NCBI GenBank assembly: GCA_002392705.1
Contig: DGHP01000198.1
Coordinates: forward strand, 1 to 16,263
DNA from: Lachnospiraceae bacterium UBA3845
GTDB taxonomy: Bacteria; Bacillota; Clostridia; Lachnospirales; Lachnospiraceae
Direction of reading: 5' to 3'
DNA length: 16,263 bases
Both the position numbers and the translations under genes were made by a program. Every line of letters begins with the position of its first letter. Within the stretch, counting starts at the first letter, position 1. Under the pieces are notes generated by a model that worked only from the letters and a program-made list of their open reading frames with translations, was not told where the DNA came from and ran no database searches. Positions 8,008 to 14,152 of this stretch are shown piece by piece.

Positions 8008-8026
8008 CGTCCGCGCTGTGCGGACG
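8008..8026 (-). other. Hairpin in the tex 5' leader
   Basis: CGTCCGC (8008-8014) and GCGGACG (8020-8026) form a perfect 7-bp stem with a 5-base loop, inside the predicted untranslated leader of tex and about 25 bases before its start codon. No T run follows it on the minus strand. It may affect mRNA stability or translation. Confidence 0.45.
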
Positions 8027-8075
8027 CAAAGCTGTATTTCCGTAAATATTCCGTTCTCCGGAAGATGCATCGTTT

Positions 8076-8105
8076 ATTATCGGATTAGTTAAGGGCCTCT
8101 GTCAA
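8076..8105 (-). promoter_or_regulatory. Sigma-A promoter for tex
   Basis: On the minus strand there is a perfect -35 box TTGACA (8100-8105), an 18-base spacer and a -10 box GATAAT (8076-8081; five of six match). Transcription would start around base 8069, giving tex a leader of about 86 bases. This is one of the best promoter matches in the window. Confidence 0.7.
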
Positions 8106-8139
8106 GGCAAACTTTGCCCACCGACAGCCCCGGGAAAGA

Positions 8140-8183
8140 GTTGCTATTCACGGCCCTCCACACATCAGGCCGTGAATAGTAAC
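8140..8183. repeat. 16-bp near-perfect inverted repeat
   Basis: GTTGCTATTCACGGCC (8140-8155) and GGCCGTGAATAGTAAC (8168-8183) are inverted copies with a single difference, which would be a G-U pair in plus-strand RNA, around a 12-base loop. No T run follows on either side strongly enough for a terminator, and the element lies outside both predicted transcripts, between two divergent promoters. It could be a regulator binding site or a dispersed repeat unit; only one copy is in this window. Confidence 0.8.
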
Positions 8184-8222
8184 GGGAAGTGTGAAGATTC
8201 GATGAAGAATGCCTTCGTTCAA

Positions 8223-8251
8223 TTGTTTTGTCCCTTTCGCGGTGTTAAGAT
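8223..8251 (+). promoter_or_regulatory. Candidate promoter for the plus-strand membrane-gene pair
   Basis: TTGTTT (8223-8228), a 17-base spacer and TAAGAT (8246-8251) fit a sigma-A promoter. The -35 box is weak (three of six) but the -10 box is preceded by TG one base away (extended -10). The predicted start near 8258 leaves a leader of about 107 bases before the gene at 8365. Confidence 0.4.
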
Positions 8252-8315
8252 GAAATCATAGTTTCCGTCTCTGCCCGAATGGTGCATTTAAGCTCCGCAC
8301 AGAGAGAAGATGGCA

Positions 8316-8336
8316 GCAGGCGGATACCCGTACTGC
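8316..8336 (+). other. Small hairpin upstream of the ribosome site at 8347
   Basis: GCAG (8316-8319) pairs with CTGC (8333-8336) and CGG (8321-8323) with CCG (8328-8330) around an AUAC loop. It lies in the predicted leader, just before the Shine-Dalgarno sequence. An outer pairing of TCTCTG with CAGAGA is possible further upstream (about 8268-8306). No known riboswitch consensus is recognised. Confidence 0.3.
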
Positions 8337-8346
8337 ATCAAACTTT

Positions 8347-8355
8347 AAAAGGAGG
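8347..8355 (+). promoter_or_regulatory. Strong Shine-Dalgarno sequence that fixes a TTG start
   Basis: AAAAGGAGG ends nine bases before the TTG at 8365 and there is no ATG at a workable distance, so it decides the start of the plus-strand gene. Confidence 0.85.
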
Positions 8356-8364
8356 CTGAACTCT

Positions 8365-9030
8365 TTGAACGATTCTTATCAGGACCCTTCTTCGGGTTTT
8401 CATACTTCAGGACCTGATTCAGCGGAATCATCTTCCGGAACGGACCATTCTTACCGGGACAGGTCGTCCGGTCCGGGCGGCGCCCCGGTCATGGACAATC
8501 CTTATGCCCGTGAAAAAATGGCTGTGGCCGCCCTTTTTCTGGCTGTCGCCGCCATCATCACCTTCCAGGTTTTCTTTATATCGATGCCTCTCGGGATCTC
8601 CGCTGTGATCCTTGCGCTGCTTTCCCGCGGAGAAGGCTCCATGGTCCGTCGGGCCAGGGCCGCCCTGTGCATCGGCGCGATCGCCGCTTCCCTTTCCGCC
8701 GCCATTACCGGTTATTCCGTCTATTCTGTGATGACAGACCCGGCTCTGAGGCGTGAATTTGAAAAGCTTTATGTCTATTATACAGGGCAGGAATTTCCAT
8801 TTCCGTCCGAATCCGGCTCCGGCTTTTCTTCCGGCAGCCCGGACGCATCGCTCTCCGAGGATCCGCAGACTCTGATCCAGGATATCCTGTCCGGCAACTA
8901 CAGAAAGAAGAATGACAGCCTCAAAGAGGCGGCGGATTCAGGCAGCAGTGCTGACAGCAGCATTGACGGGCTCCTGAACAATTCCGCCGGCGGCTCATCC
9001 GTATCAGGGAAAGGAGGCAATTATATATGA
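8365..9030 (+). CDS. Membrane protein of unknown function, DUF4190-like, TTG start
   Basis: I do not recognise a function. The 221-residue protein has a Ser/Gly/Asp-rich soluble N-terminus (residues 1-48), then hydrophobic segments at about 52-72, 73-88 and 99-122 separated by a short basic loop (MVRRARA), and a Ser/Gly/Asp-rich C-terminal half (about 145-221) of low complexity with EKLYVYYTGQEF just after the last membrane segment. The hydrophobic core with its LALLSRGEG turn resembles small DUF4190-type proteins of Firmicutes. It starts with TTG behind a strong ribosome site and its TGA overlaps the next ATG, so the two genes are translationally coupled. The N- and C-terminal tails probably lie on the same side of the membrane or flank three segments; topology is uncertain. 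Confidence 0.75.
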   Translation: MNDSYQDPSSGFHTSGPDSAESSSGTDHSYRDRSSGPGGAPVMDNPYAREKMAVAALFLAVAAIITFQVFFISMPLGISAVILALLSRGEGSMVRRARAALCIGAIAASLSAAITGYSVYSVMTDPALRREFEKLYVYYTGQEFPFPSESGSGFSSGSPDASLSEDPQTLIQDILSGNYRKKNDSLKEAADSGSSADSSIDGLLNNSAGGSSVSGKGGNYI

Positions 9031-9797
9031 AAAGCCTGACTTCCTTTTCCCGGATCAGATCAGCAGCCCGGCAGAATCTGGCCGGCAACTATATGACATT
9101 TTTCCTGGCCATTGTCGTCGCGGTCGGACTCTCCTTCGCGATCGACAGTATCCTCTCCTGGGCGGCCGCCCCGCTGCTTGCAGGTCAGAGTCTCTTTAAT
9201 CTGATTGCCAGCCTGATGGTGACTTGCCTGGTTTACTCTTTCATCACGGTACTCCAGGCCGGGATACTCTATGTGTCCCTGAATATCGCAAGGCGTTCCG
9301 AGGCATCCGTCGGCGATGTGCTTCTGGGCTTCCGCTATCATCCGGAAACGGCCATAGCGATCTCCCTGCTGACCGCCCTGCTGAGAACAGTCTGTACGCT
9401 GCCCCTTTATCTTGTCATGGACCGGATCTATGCCGTCGGCATCTACAGCGCGGCCGGAGCCGGAAAAGCCATATCCCCGGCTGCGGCGGTGCCCGCTTTT
9501 CTGGCTGCCCTCGCGGCTGCGGTTGTCCTTGATTTTCTGATCCTTTATTCTTACAGCCAGGCCCTGTTTCTGTATATTGACCACCAGGACTACAGTGCGC
9601 TGCGCTGCCTTAGGGAAAGCAGGCTGCTGATGAAGGGCCGCAGGATCCGCTATCTGATGCTCAACCTGTCCTTCCTGGGATACGCCGTCCTCTCCGTCCT
9701 CTCGCTGGGACTGGGCTGTGTCTGGACGATCCCTTACTATAATGTAAGCTGTGCGGAGTTTTACATGGATCTGTCCGGAAACTACAGCGGGTACTGA
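9027..9797 (+). CDS. DUF975 family integral membrane protein
   Basis: A 256-residue protein with an N-terminal amphipathic RSAARQNLAGNY motif that is typical of DUF975, and about five hydrophobic stretches near residues 18-38, 57-88, 109-135, 150-181 and 205-240. A conserved CLRESRLLMKGRRIRYLML segment and a terminal WTIPYYNVSCAEFYMDL block also fit the family. Its function is unknown. It overlaps the preceding gene by four bases (ATGA) and ends 30 bp before a strong terminator. The pairing with a small membrane protein suggests they act together at the membrane, but that is inference. Confidence 0.85.
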   Translation: MKSLTSFSRIRSAARQNLAGNYMTFFLAIVVAVGLSFAIDSILSWAAAPLLAGQSLFNLIASLMVTCLVYSFITVLQAGILYVSLNIARRSEASVGDVLLGFRYHPETAIAISLLTALLRTVCTLPLYLVMDRIYAVGIYSAAGAGKAISPAAAVPAFLAALAAAVVLDFLILYSYSQALFLYIDHQDYSALRCLRESRLLMKGRRIRYLMLNLSFLGYAVLSVLSLGLGCVWTIPYYNVSCAEFYMDLSGNYSGY

Positions 9798-9827
9798 GAG
9801 GCCCGGAAAGCAGAAGCACCTTAAAAA

Positions 9828-9906
9828 CCCCGGCGCGGGGAGAAGCATCTCATCACAGACGCTTCTTCCCGCTGCCGGGGCTTTTTCTGTTTTTTCTGTT
9901 TTTTCT
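9828..9906. terminator. Bidirectional rho-independent terminator between convergent genes
   Basis: CCCCGGCGCGGGGAGAAGC (9828-9846) pairs with GCTTCTTCCCGCTGCCGGGG (9861-9880) over about 19 bp with one bulge, around a 14-base loop. On the plus strand it is followed by three copies of a T-rich 9-base unit (TTTTTTCTG), a long pausing tract that ends the DUF975 transcript. On the minus strand the hairpin is followed by GTTTTTAAGG, so it can also end the thrH transcript. Confidence 0.9.
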
Positions 9907-9918
9907 GATTCCGGGTCT

Positions 9919-10521
9919 TCAGTCAAGCACCTGCCGGATCCCTGCCATCAGCTCGTCAAAGCTTTCATATGCCGGCAGTTCAGGATGGTCCGCCTTGATC
10001 TTTTCGGTACTGCGGAAAAGAAAACCGGCTTTCGAGGCCAGGATCATATCCAGATCATTGTAGGAATCACCCGCCGCAATCGTCTGATAACCGATCGACT
10101 GCAGCGCCTTTACCGTGCTGAGCTTGGAGTTCTGAATCCGCATGCGGAAGCCGCTGATCATTCCATCCTCCGCAACTTCAAGGGTGTTGCAGAAAATAGT
10201 CGGCCAGCCCAGTTTTTTCATCAGGGGTGTCGCAAACTGCGTAAAGGTATCGCTGATTATGATCACCTGCGTCAGAGAACGGAGTTCATCCAGAAATTCC
10301 AGCGCCCCCGGGAGCGGGTTGATCCCGGAGATGGTCTCCTGGATCTGTGTCAGTCCGAGATTGTGTTCGCGGAGGATCCCGAGCCTCCAGTTCATCAGCT
10401 TATTATAATCCGGCTCATCTCTTGTTGTTCTTGTAAGCTCCGGTATCCCGGACGCCCTGGAAAAGGCGATCCAGATCTCCGGTACCAGTACTCCCTCCAG
10501 ATCAAGGCATACAATATCCAT
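9919..10521 (-). CDS. thrH: ThrH-type HAD phosphatase/homoserine phosphotransferase
   Basis: ThrH (characterised in Pseudomonas) can act as a phosphoserine phosphatase and can transfer phosphate to homoserine. The 200-residue protein matches closely: it opens with MDIVCLDLEGVLVPEIWIAF, with nucleophile D7 and Glu at position 9 in place of the usual second Asp, as in ThrH. It also has motif II ISDTF (S90, D91), K138 in the motif III region, and AAGDSYNDLDM with D152 and D156. The ATG at 10521 has GGGAGGAAGG upstream; the in-frame codons back to 10596 lie in the intergenic gap. It is 133 bp downstream of the TPM gene with no clear promoter seen, so it may ride on that operon. Native substrate is uncertain. 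Confidence 0.9.
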   Translation of the reverse strand: MDIVCLDLEGVLVPEIWIAFSRASGIPELTRTTRDEPDYNKLMNWRLGILREHNLGLTQIQETISGINPLPGALEFLDELRSLTQVIIISDTFTQFATPLMKKLGWPTIFCNTLEVAEDGMISGFRMRIQNSKLSTVKALQSIGYQTIAAGDSYNDLDMILASKAGFLFRSTEKIKADHPELPAYESFDELMAGIRQVLD

Positions 10522-10654
10522 GGCTGTTTCCTTCCTCCCGCTGCTTGCTGAAACTGTGTCATGCCGTCCGGAATATACATACGGATCACTCCGCATCCGG
10601 CCATCTGATCAGAAACTGCTCCTCCCTGCAGGCACGGCAAAGCAGAAGCCTGTC

Positions 10655-11575
10655 TCAGAACTTTCTTCCGCCTCCGCCGGCTGAATGCCCGCTCGAGGTA
10701 TGATGCGTGGTGCTTGTGTGTGAATGACCTCCGCCTCCTCCGCCTGTATTGCGCGGGATATGGCGGTGCGTTACGAATCTGCGCACAAAGCTGTCCTGCT
10801 TCATGTTCAGGTTCAGGTGTACATTGTCATGAAAAGAATAGTTTTCCTTCTCAGGGAACTTCAGCTGGTATTTTGCCCGGATGCCGAAAAAACTGCCCGC
10901 GGCTGTCAGCAGGCCGATCAGTCCCGCAAGCAGTCCCTCTCCGAATGTGACGCCCTTCGGCTCGGAATAATAGGTATAAGTCCCGGTATCCTCGTCATAC
11001 TGTACCGTTCCGTGCTCAACTCCCTGATTCAGGAAGCGCTGCGTATCGGAAAGCATGGACCGGAATACCTCATCAAAATCCCCGCTGCTGGCATACCCGT
11101 AGGCATGATCCAGGATCGCATCCCTCCTGTCGTCATTGATGTACCAGATCATTCTTCCCTCTGTTGTCAGGTAGAATTCCCGGTTGTCCATATCGATCAG
11201 GTAGCAGGCTCCTTCGTAGGTTCCTGTCAGGGACTCGAAATAGTCGTCCGAAAAGCTTCTGGTGCTTTTCCCGCCCGTATCGTCCGTAGTGACGACACGG
11301 ATATCCATATTGTTATCCAGGGAAATCTGCTCCGCAAGGGAGAGAAGATCCCGTTCCTCCTCATCGCTGAGAATTCCCGCCATGTCCTCTATGCTTGCCC
11401 GGTCCGTCCGCTCCGCGTAGAGAGGAGCCGCACAGGCCTTCCCCGCAGAGAAAAAGAAAAGCGCCGCCAAAAGCAGTGACACAGGCAGAAAGTTCAGGAG
11501 CCGCGCGCTCCGGCTGATCAGGGCCGGCCCAGCGCAGGCAGTTTCATGAAAGCGATTCTGCATATCTGTTATCAT
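10655..11575 (-). CDS. TPM-domain (DUF477) membrane protein, YdjH-like
   Basis: A 306-residue protein with a hydrophobic segment at about 27-50 that reads as a signal peptide or anchor (LLNFLPVSLLLAALFFFSAG then an ACA/AP site), a TPM domain at about 55-185, a second membrane segment at about 212-232 and a Gly/His/Ser/Thr-rich tail at 277-306. TPM domains lie outside or at the membrane; some are acid phosphatases, others have no known activity. Domain order with a TPM, one later TM and a glycine-rich end matches YdjH of Bacillus subtilis. The start ATG at 11575 has GGAGGAGGG upstream and is 22 bp from the preceding stop. An ATG four codons later is a weaker alternative. The His-rich tail could bind metal, but this is speculation. 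Confidence 0.83.
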   Translation of the reverse strand: MITDMQNRFHETACAGPALISRSARLLNFLPVSLLLAALFFFSAGKACAAPLYAERTDRASIEDMAGILSDEEERDLLSLAEQISLDNNMDIRVVTTDDTGGKSTRSFSDDYFESLTGTYEGACYLIDMDNREFYLTTEGRMIWYINDDRRDAILDHAYGYASSGDFDEVFRSMLSDTQRFLNQGVEHGTVQYDEDTGTYTYYSEPKGVTFGEGLLAGLIGLLTAAGSFFGIRAKYQLKFPEKENYSFHDNVHLNLNMKQDSFVRRFVTHRHIPRNTGGGGGGHSHTSTTHHTSSGHSAGGGGRKF

Positions 11576-11597
11576 CTAAGGCCCTCCTCCCGGAAAA

Positions 11598-12782
11598 TCA
11601 GATCATGAAATAACCGATCAGCATGGAAACGACAAAGGCCGCCGCTCCTAAAGCAGCCGAGAAGCCCGCAAGCCTGCCCGCCGATACCGGAAGCCGTCCC
11701 TGTACCTCGCCTGTATCTCCGTTCATGGCGAAATAGTACTTTTTTGTGCTCCCTCTTCCATATGTCAGGACCCAGACGGGCAGAAGCAGATACTGCCAGC
11801 GTTCATTGCGGATATCATAGTGGGAATTCTCCACTGTTACCGTCTGATAGCCGGTAACAGTATTGCGCATGGCTGTAAGGGCATAGGAGCGGGCTTTATC
11901 CGTCAGTGCTTTTGAGATATCCTTTGTCGAAACGTCCCGCCGCTGCGCCACGAAGCCCTGGAGGAATCCCATGGAGAAATCCTCCACATCCCTCATATTA
12001 TAGGGCATGACCGCGTCGATCAGCCGGTGATCGTTCTGTTTGAGTGCCTGGGCAACCTGCCCCTCCACGCGCACGCTGCCTCCCCTCTCAAAATGGTAAA
12101 TGGAGGTCTCCGTGTACTCATCATCCCCCGACATCCAGACCCGGATCCGGTCCATCCGCCCGTTGGCATAGCCGGACAGTTCACAGTCATAGACCCAGAA
12201 GGGATAATAGACGCCTGTCAGTTTTTCGATCTGCTCTTTGCTGAAGAAGGACGCAGGGACGAATTTTTTGCTCCGGACGAACTTTATAAATTCTTCTTCG
12301 GCCCTGTCCCTGTTGTATTTGAAAGGAATGATCTTGTCCGGAAGATATTCCCCGGACAGTTTTCCCTGCAGAACAACCGGATTATGGCAGTAGTAGCAGA
12401 AGGTTGCGGCTGTGGCGGCGTCCGTGACAATCTCGGCTCCGCAGCTGGGGCAGGTATAGATGACCGCCTCCCCGCTTCCATGATGAAAAGAAGGGCCCGA
12501 TGTGCCCGCTTCTTCACCCCCGACGCCCGCGGGTCTTTCCGTCTCTTTTCCGGGCCGGACAGAATCCTGCTGATTTCCTGCGGCAGACTGAGGACTGTTT
12601 TCTTCAGGCGTCTTATCATAGTCAAACGTGTCCTTCCGGTCAGCCGCCTGATCCGGCGAAAGCGCGTCCAGCTCATTCTGTGTGAAAACAGAATTACAGA
12701 ATTCGCAGCGGAACTTCTGGACAGAGGGATCAAATACCAGCCCGCCGCCGCAGTTGGGGCACTTAAAGGTAATCGTAGCCAT
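11598..12782 (-). CDS. Double zinc-ribbon membrane protein, YdjG-like
   Basis: A 394-residue protein with a TFIIB-like zinc ribbon at the N-terminus (C8, C11, C26, C29), a low-complexity Asp/Gln/Ser-rich linker (about 38-100), a second zinc ribbon (C111, C114, C129, C132), a large folded domain and one membrane segment at the C-terminus (about 372-394). The mature body has YPFWVYDCELSGYANGRMDRI and the LLLPVWVLTYGRGSTKKYYFAMNG stretch found in this family. Function is not established; the zinc ribbons need not bind DNA. Start ATG at 12782 has AGGAGG upstream; the frame continues to 12830 but without conserved sequence. It lies between the SPFH and TPM genes, the same trio as B. subtilis ydjI, ydjG and ydjH. 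Confidence 0.85.
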   Translation of the reverse strand: MATITFKCPNCGGGLVFDPSVQKFRCEFCNSVFTQNELDALSPDQAADRKDTFDYDKTPEENSPQSAAGNQQDSVRPGKETERPAGVGGEEAGTSGPSFHHGSGEAVIYTCPSCGAEIVTDAATAATFCYYCHNPVVLQGKLSGEYLPDKIIPFKYNRDRAEEEFIKFVRSKKFVPASFFSKEQIEKLTGVYYPFWVYDCELSGYANGRMDRIRVWMSGDDEYTETSIYHFERGGSVRVEGQVAQALKQNDHRLIDAVMPYNMRDVEDFSMGFLQGFVAQRRDVSTKDISKALTDKARSYALTAMRNTVTGYQTVTVENSHYDIRNERWQYLLLPVWVLTYGRGSTKKYYFAMNGDTGEVQGRLPVSAGRLAGFSAALGAAAFVVSMLIGYFMI

Positions 12783-12810
12783 GTTCCCACTCCTCCTGTA
12801 TTCCATAGGA

Positions 12811-12851
12811 AAGCCGGCTGCCGGCTCCATCCTGTGAAGTCGGCTGCCGGC
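12811..12851. repeat. Two 15-bp direct repeats, 26 bp apart
   Basis: AAGCCGGCTGCCGGC (12811-12825) and AAGTCGGCTGCCGGC (12837-12851) match at 14 of 15 positions with a period of 26. They sit between the stop of the SPFH gene and the start of the zinc-ribbon gene. Each is itself palindromic in part (GCCGGC), so they can form alternative hairpins. Confidence 0.7.
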
Positions 12852-12872
12852 CGGTCAGTTTCTTTTTTCAGT

Positions 12873-14015
12873 TTATTCCGGTTTCTTCGTTCCGCAGTTC
12901 ATGCAGAAGTTTCCGCCGTTCAGTGTACCGCATTCCGGGCAGAACCACTCTCCCGGCTGCTTCATCCTGGGAGCCGACGGGGCCTGTTCCTGCTGGAACT
13001 GCTGGCCCTGTGCCTGATACTGATTCTGCTGGTACTGCATCTGCGCCTGATTGGTGCTGCTGGCGGACTGCATGAAACCGCCTGCCGCACCCATGCCCAG
13101 ATTCATGCCCATATAGGCCGCACCCGCGCCTGCCGTATTTGAGCCCGCAGCCTGCAGACCGCTCGCGATGGCGCTCTGTACAAAGCCTTCGCGAATCGTG
13201 GGATCCTGCATCATGGCGCCCTGGTTGCGCATGTTGATCAGCTTCTGGGATTCCTCGTCGTAGGAGATGCTGGCAATGCCGACACTCACTACTTCAAGGC
13301 CTCTTCCCTGTGTCCAGCTTTCATCCAGGACACCGGCCATGTACTTTGAAAGCTCCATGCTCTTGGAAGCGACGTAGGAGATGCGGATTCCATCCGCGCT
13401 CATCTGATTGATCGCCGCCTGGAGGGCTTCCATGAACTCCGCCAGATACTGATCGTTGATATCCGCCACATCCACCTGGACGGCATTTCTCGGGACCGCG
13501 TTCGCGTAGAACAGAAGCGGATTATTCACTTTGACCGAGTAGGTGCCGTGCGCGCGGAGGAAAAGCTCCGCGTTGTAGAAGCTGTCGAAATAGTTGACCG
13601 GGTTGCGGGTTCCGAACTTGATGCCCTTGATTTCCTGGGTATTGATATAGTATACCTTCTGGGACTGCGGTGTTCCGCCGCCGAATTTGAACCTTTCCCA
13701 GGCTTCCTTCAGGCTCTCTTTAAACTGTCCCTGGAAAAGAGACGGCTGAGAAGAATTGTCGACGATGAAATATCCGGGCTCTGCGGAATAGTCGATGATC
13801 TTGCCGCCGTCCACCAGGATCATAAAGGTATTATCATACACATGAATCACAGATCCGTTGGAGATAACATCACTGCTGCTGAAACCTCTCTTTCCCCTGA
13901 CGCGTCCCTGTACAAACAGAGTCTGTGCGCCCATGCTGACCGGTTCCACTACATCCTGAAACTGATCATTGAGAGTCCCCGTTACCGAACCGACCGCTGC
14001 TTTAATAAGTCCCAT
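12873..14015 (-). CDS. SPFH/flotillin-like protein with C-terminal zinc ribbon, YdjI-like
   Basis: SPFH (band 7) proteins scaffold membrane microdomains. This 380-residue protein has no N-terminal membrane segment, like YdjI of B. subtilis. The SPFH region spans about residues 20-260, with the DESWTQGRGLEVVSVGIASISYDEES segment near 225-255, followed by a Met/Ala/Gly-rich and then Gln-rich low-complexity linker (about 285-345) and a zinc ribbon with C359, C362, C371 and C374. The start ATG at 14015 has GGGAGGAGG upstream. It begins the three-gene set that continues with the zinc-ribbon and TPM genes. In B. subtilis the set is linked to PspA; none is in this window. Confidence 0.9.
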   Translation of the reverse strand: MGLIKAAVGSVTGTLNDQFQDVVEPVSMGAQTLFVQGRVRGKRGFSSSDVISNGSVIHVYDNTFMILVDGGKIIDYSAEPGYFIVDNSSQPSLFQGQFKESLKEAWERFKFGGGTPQSQKVYYINTQEIKGIKFGTRNPVNYFDSFYNAELFLRAHGTYSVKVNNPLLFYANAVPRNAVQVDVADINDQYLAEFMEALQAAINQMSADGIRISYVASKSMELSKYMAGVLDESWTQGRGLEVVSVGIASISYDEESQKLINMRNQGAMMQDPTIREGFVQSAIASGLQAAGSNTAGAGAAYMGMNLGMGAAGGFMQSASSTNQAQMQYQQNQYQAQGQQFQQEQAPSAPRMKQPGEWFCPECGTLNGGNFCMNCGTKKPE

Positions 14016-14152
14016 AGTATCCTCCTCCCAAAACAATATTTTTGTACCAGGGCGCAATGCCCCGGATAACTATTTTGCAGCCAGGTCTGCAGGAAGCGCA
14101 GCCGTGGCCAAAATATGTCTCCTCCCTGACTGATCCGACGGCTCTTCGCCCG

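Larger units (their letters stand above)
7984..8364. other. Divergent intergenic region between tex and the plus-strand membrane genes
   Basis: This 381-bp stretch has no credible gene. From left to right it holds the tex 5' leader with a hairpin (8008-8026), the tex promoter (8076-8105, minus), a 16-bp inverted repeat (8140-8183), a candidate plus-strand promoter (8223-8251) and a possibly folded leader of about 107 bases (8258-8364) ending in a strong ribosome site. It is A/T-richer than the flanking genes. Confidence 0.8.

Noticed and set aside
6301..8088. 595-residue open frame on the plus strand across tex
   Set aside because: It is the antisense shadow of tex, which has clear domains, promoter and ribosome site; the antisense protein has no recognisable motif.
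8258..8364. Known riboswitch in the leader of the membrane pair
   Set aside because: No match to conserved cores I can recall; hairpins are short and of uncertain significance.
14016..14152. SigW-type promoter ahead of the SPFH gene, as for the B. subtilis pspA operon
   Set aside because: No TGAAAC/CGTA pair found in this gap. A TTATCC/TACAAA pair with a 17-base spacer and extended -10 is too weak to list.
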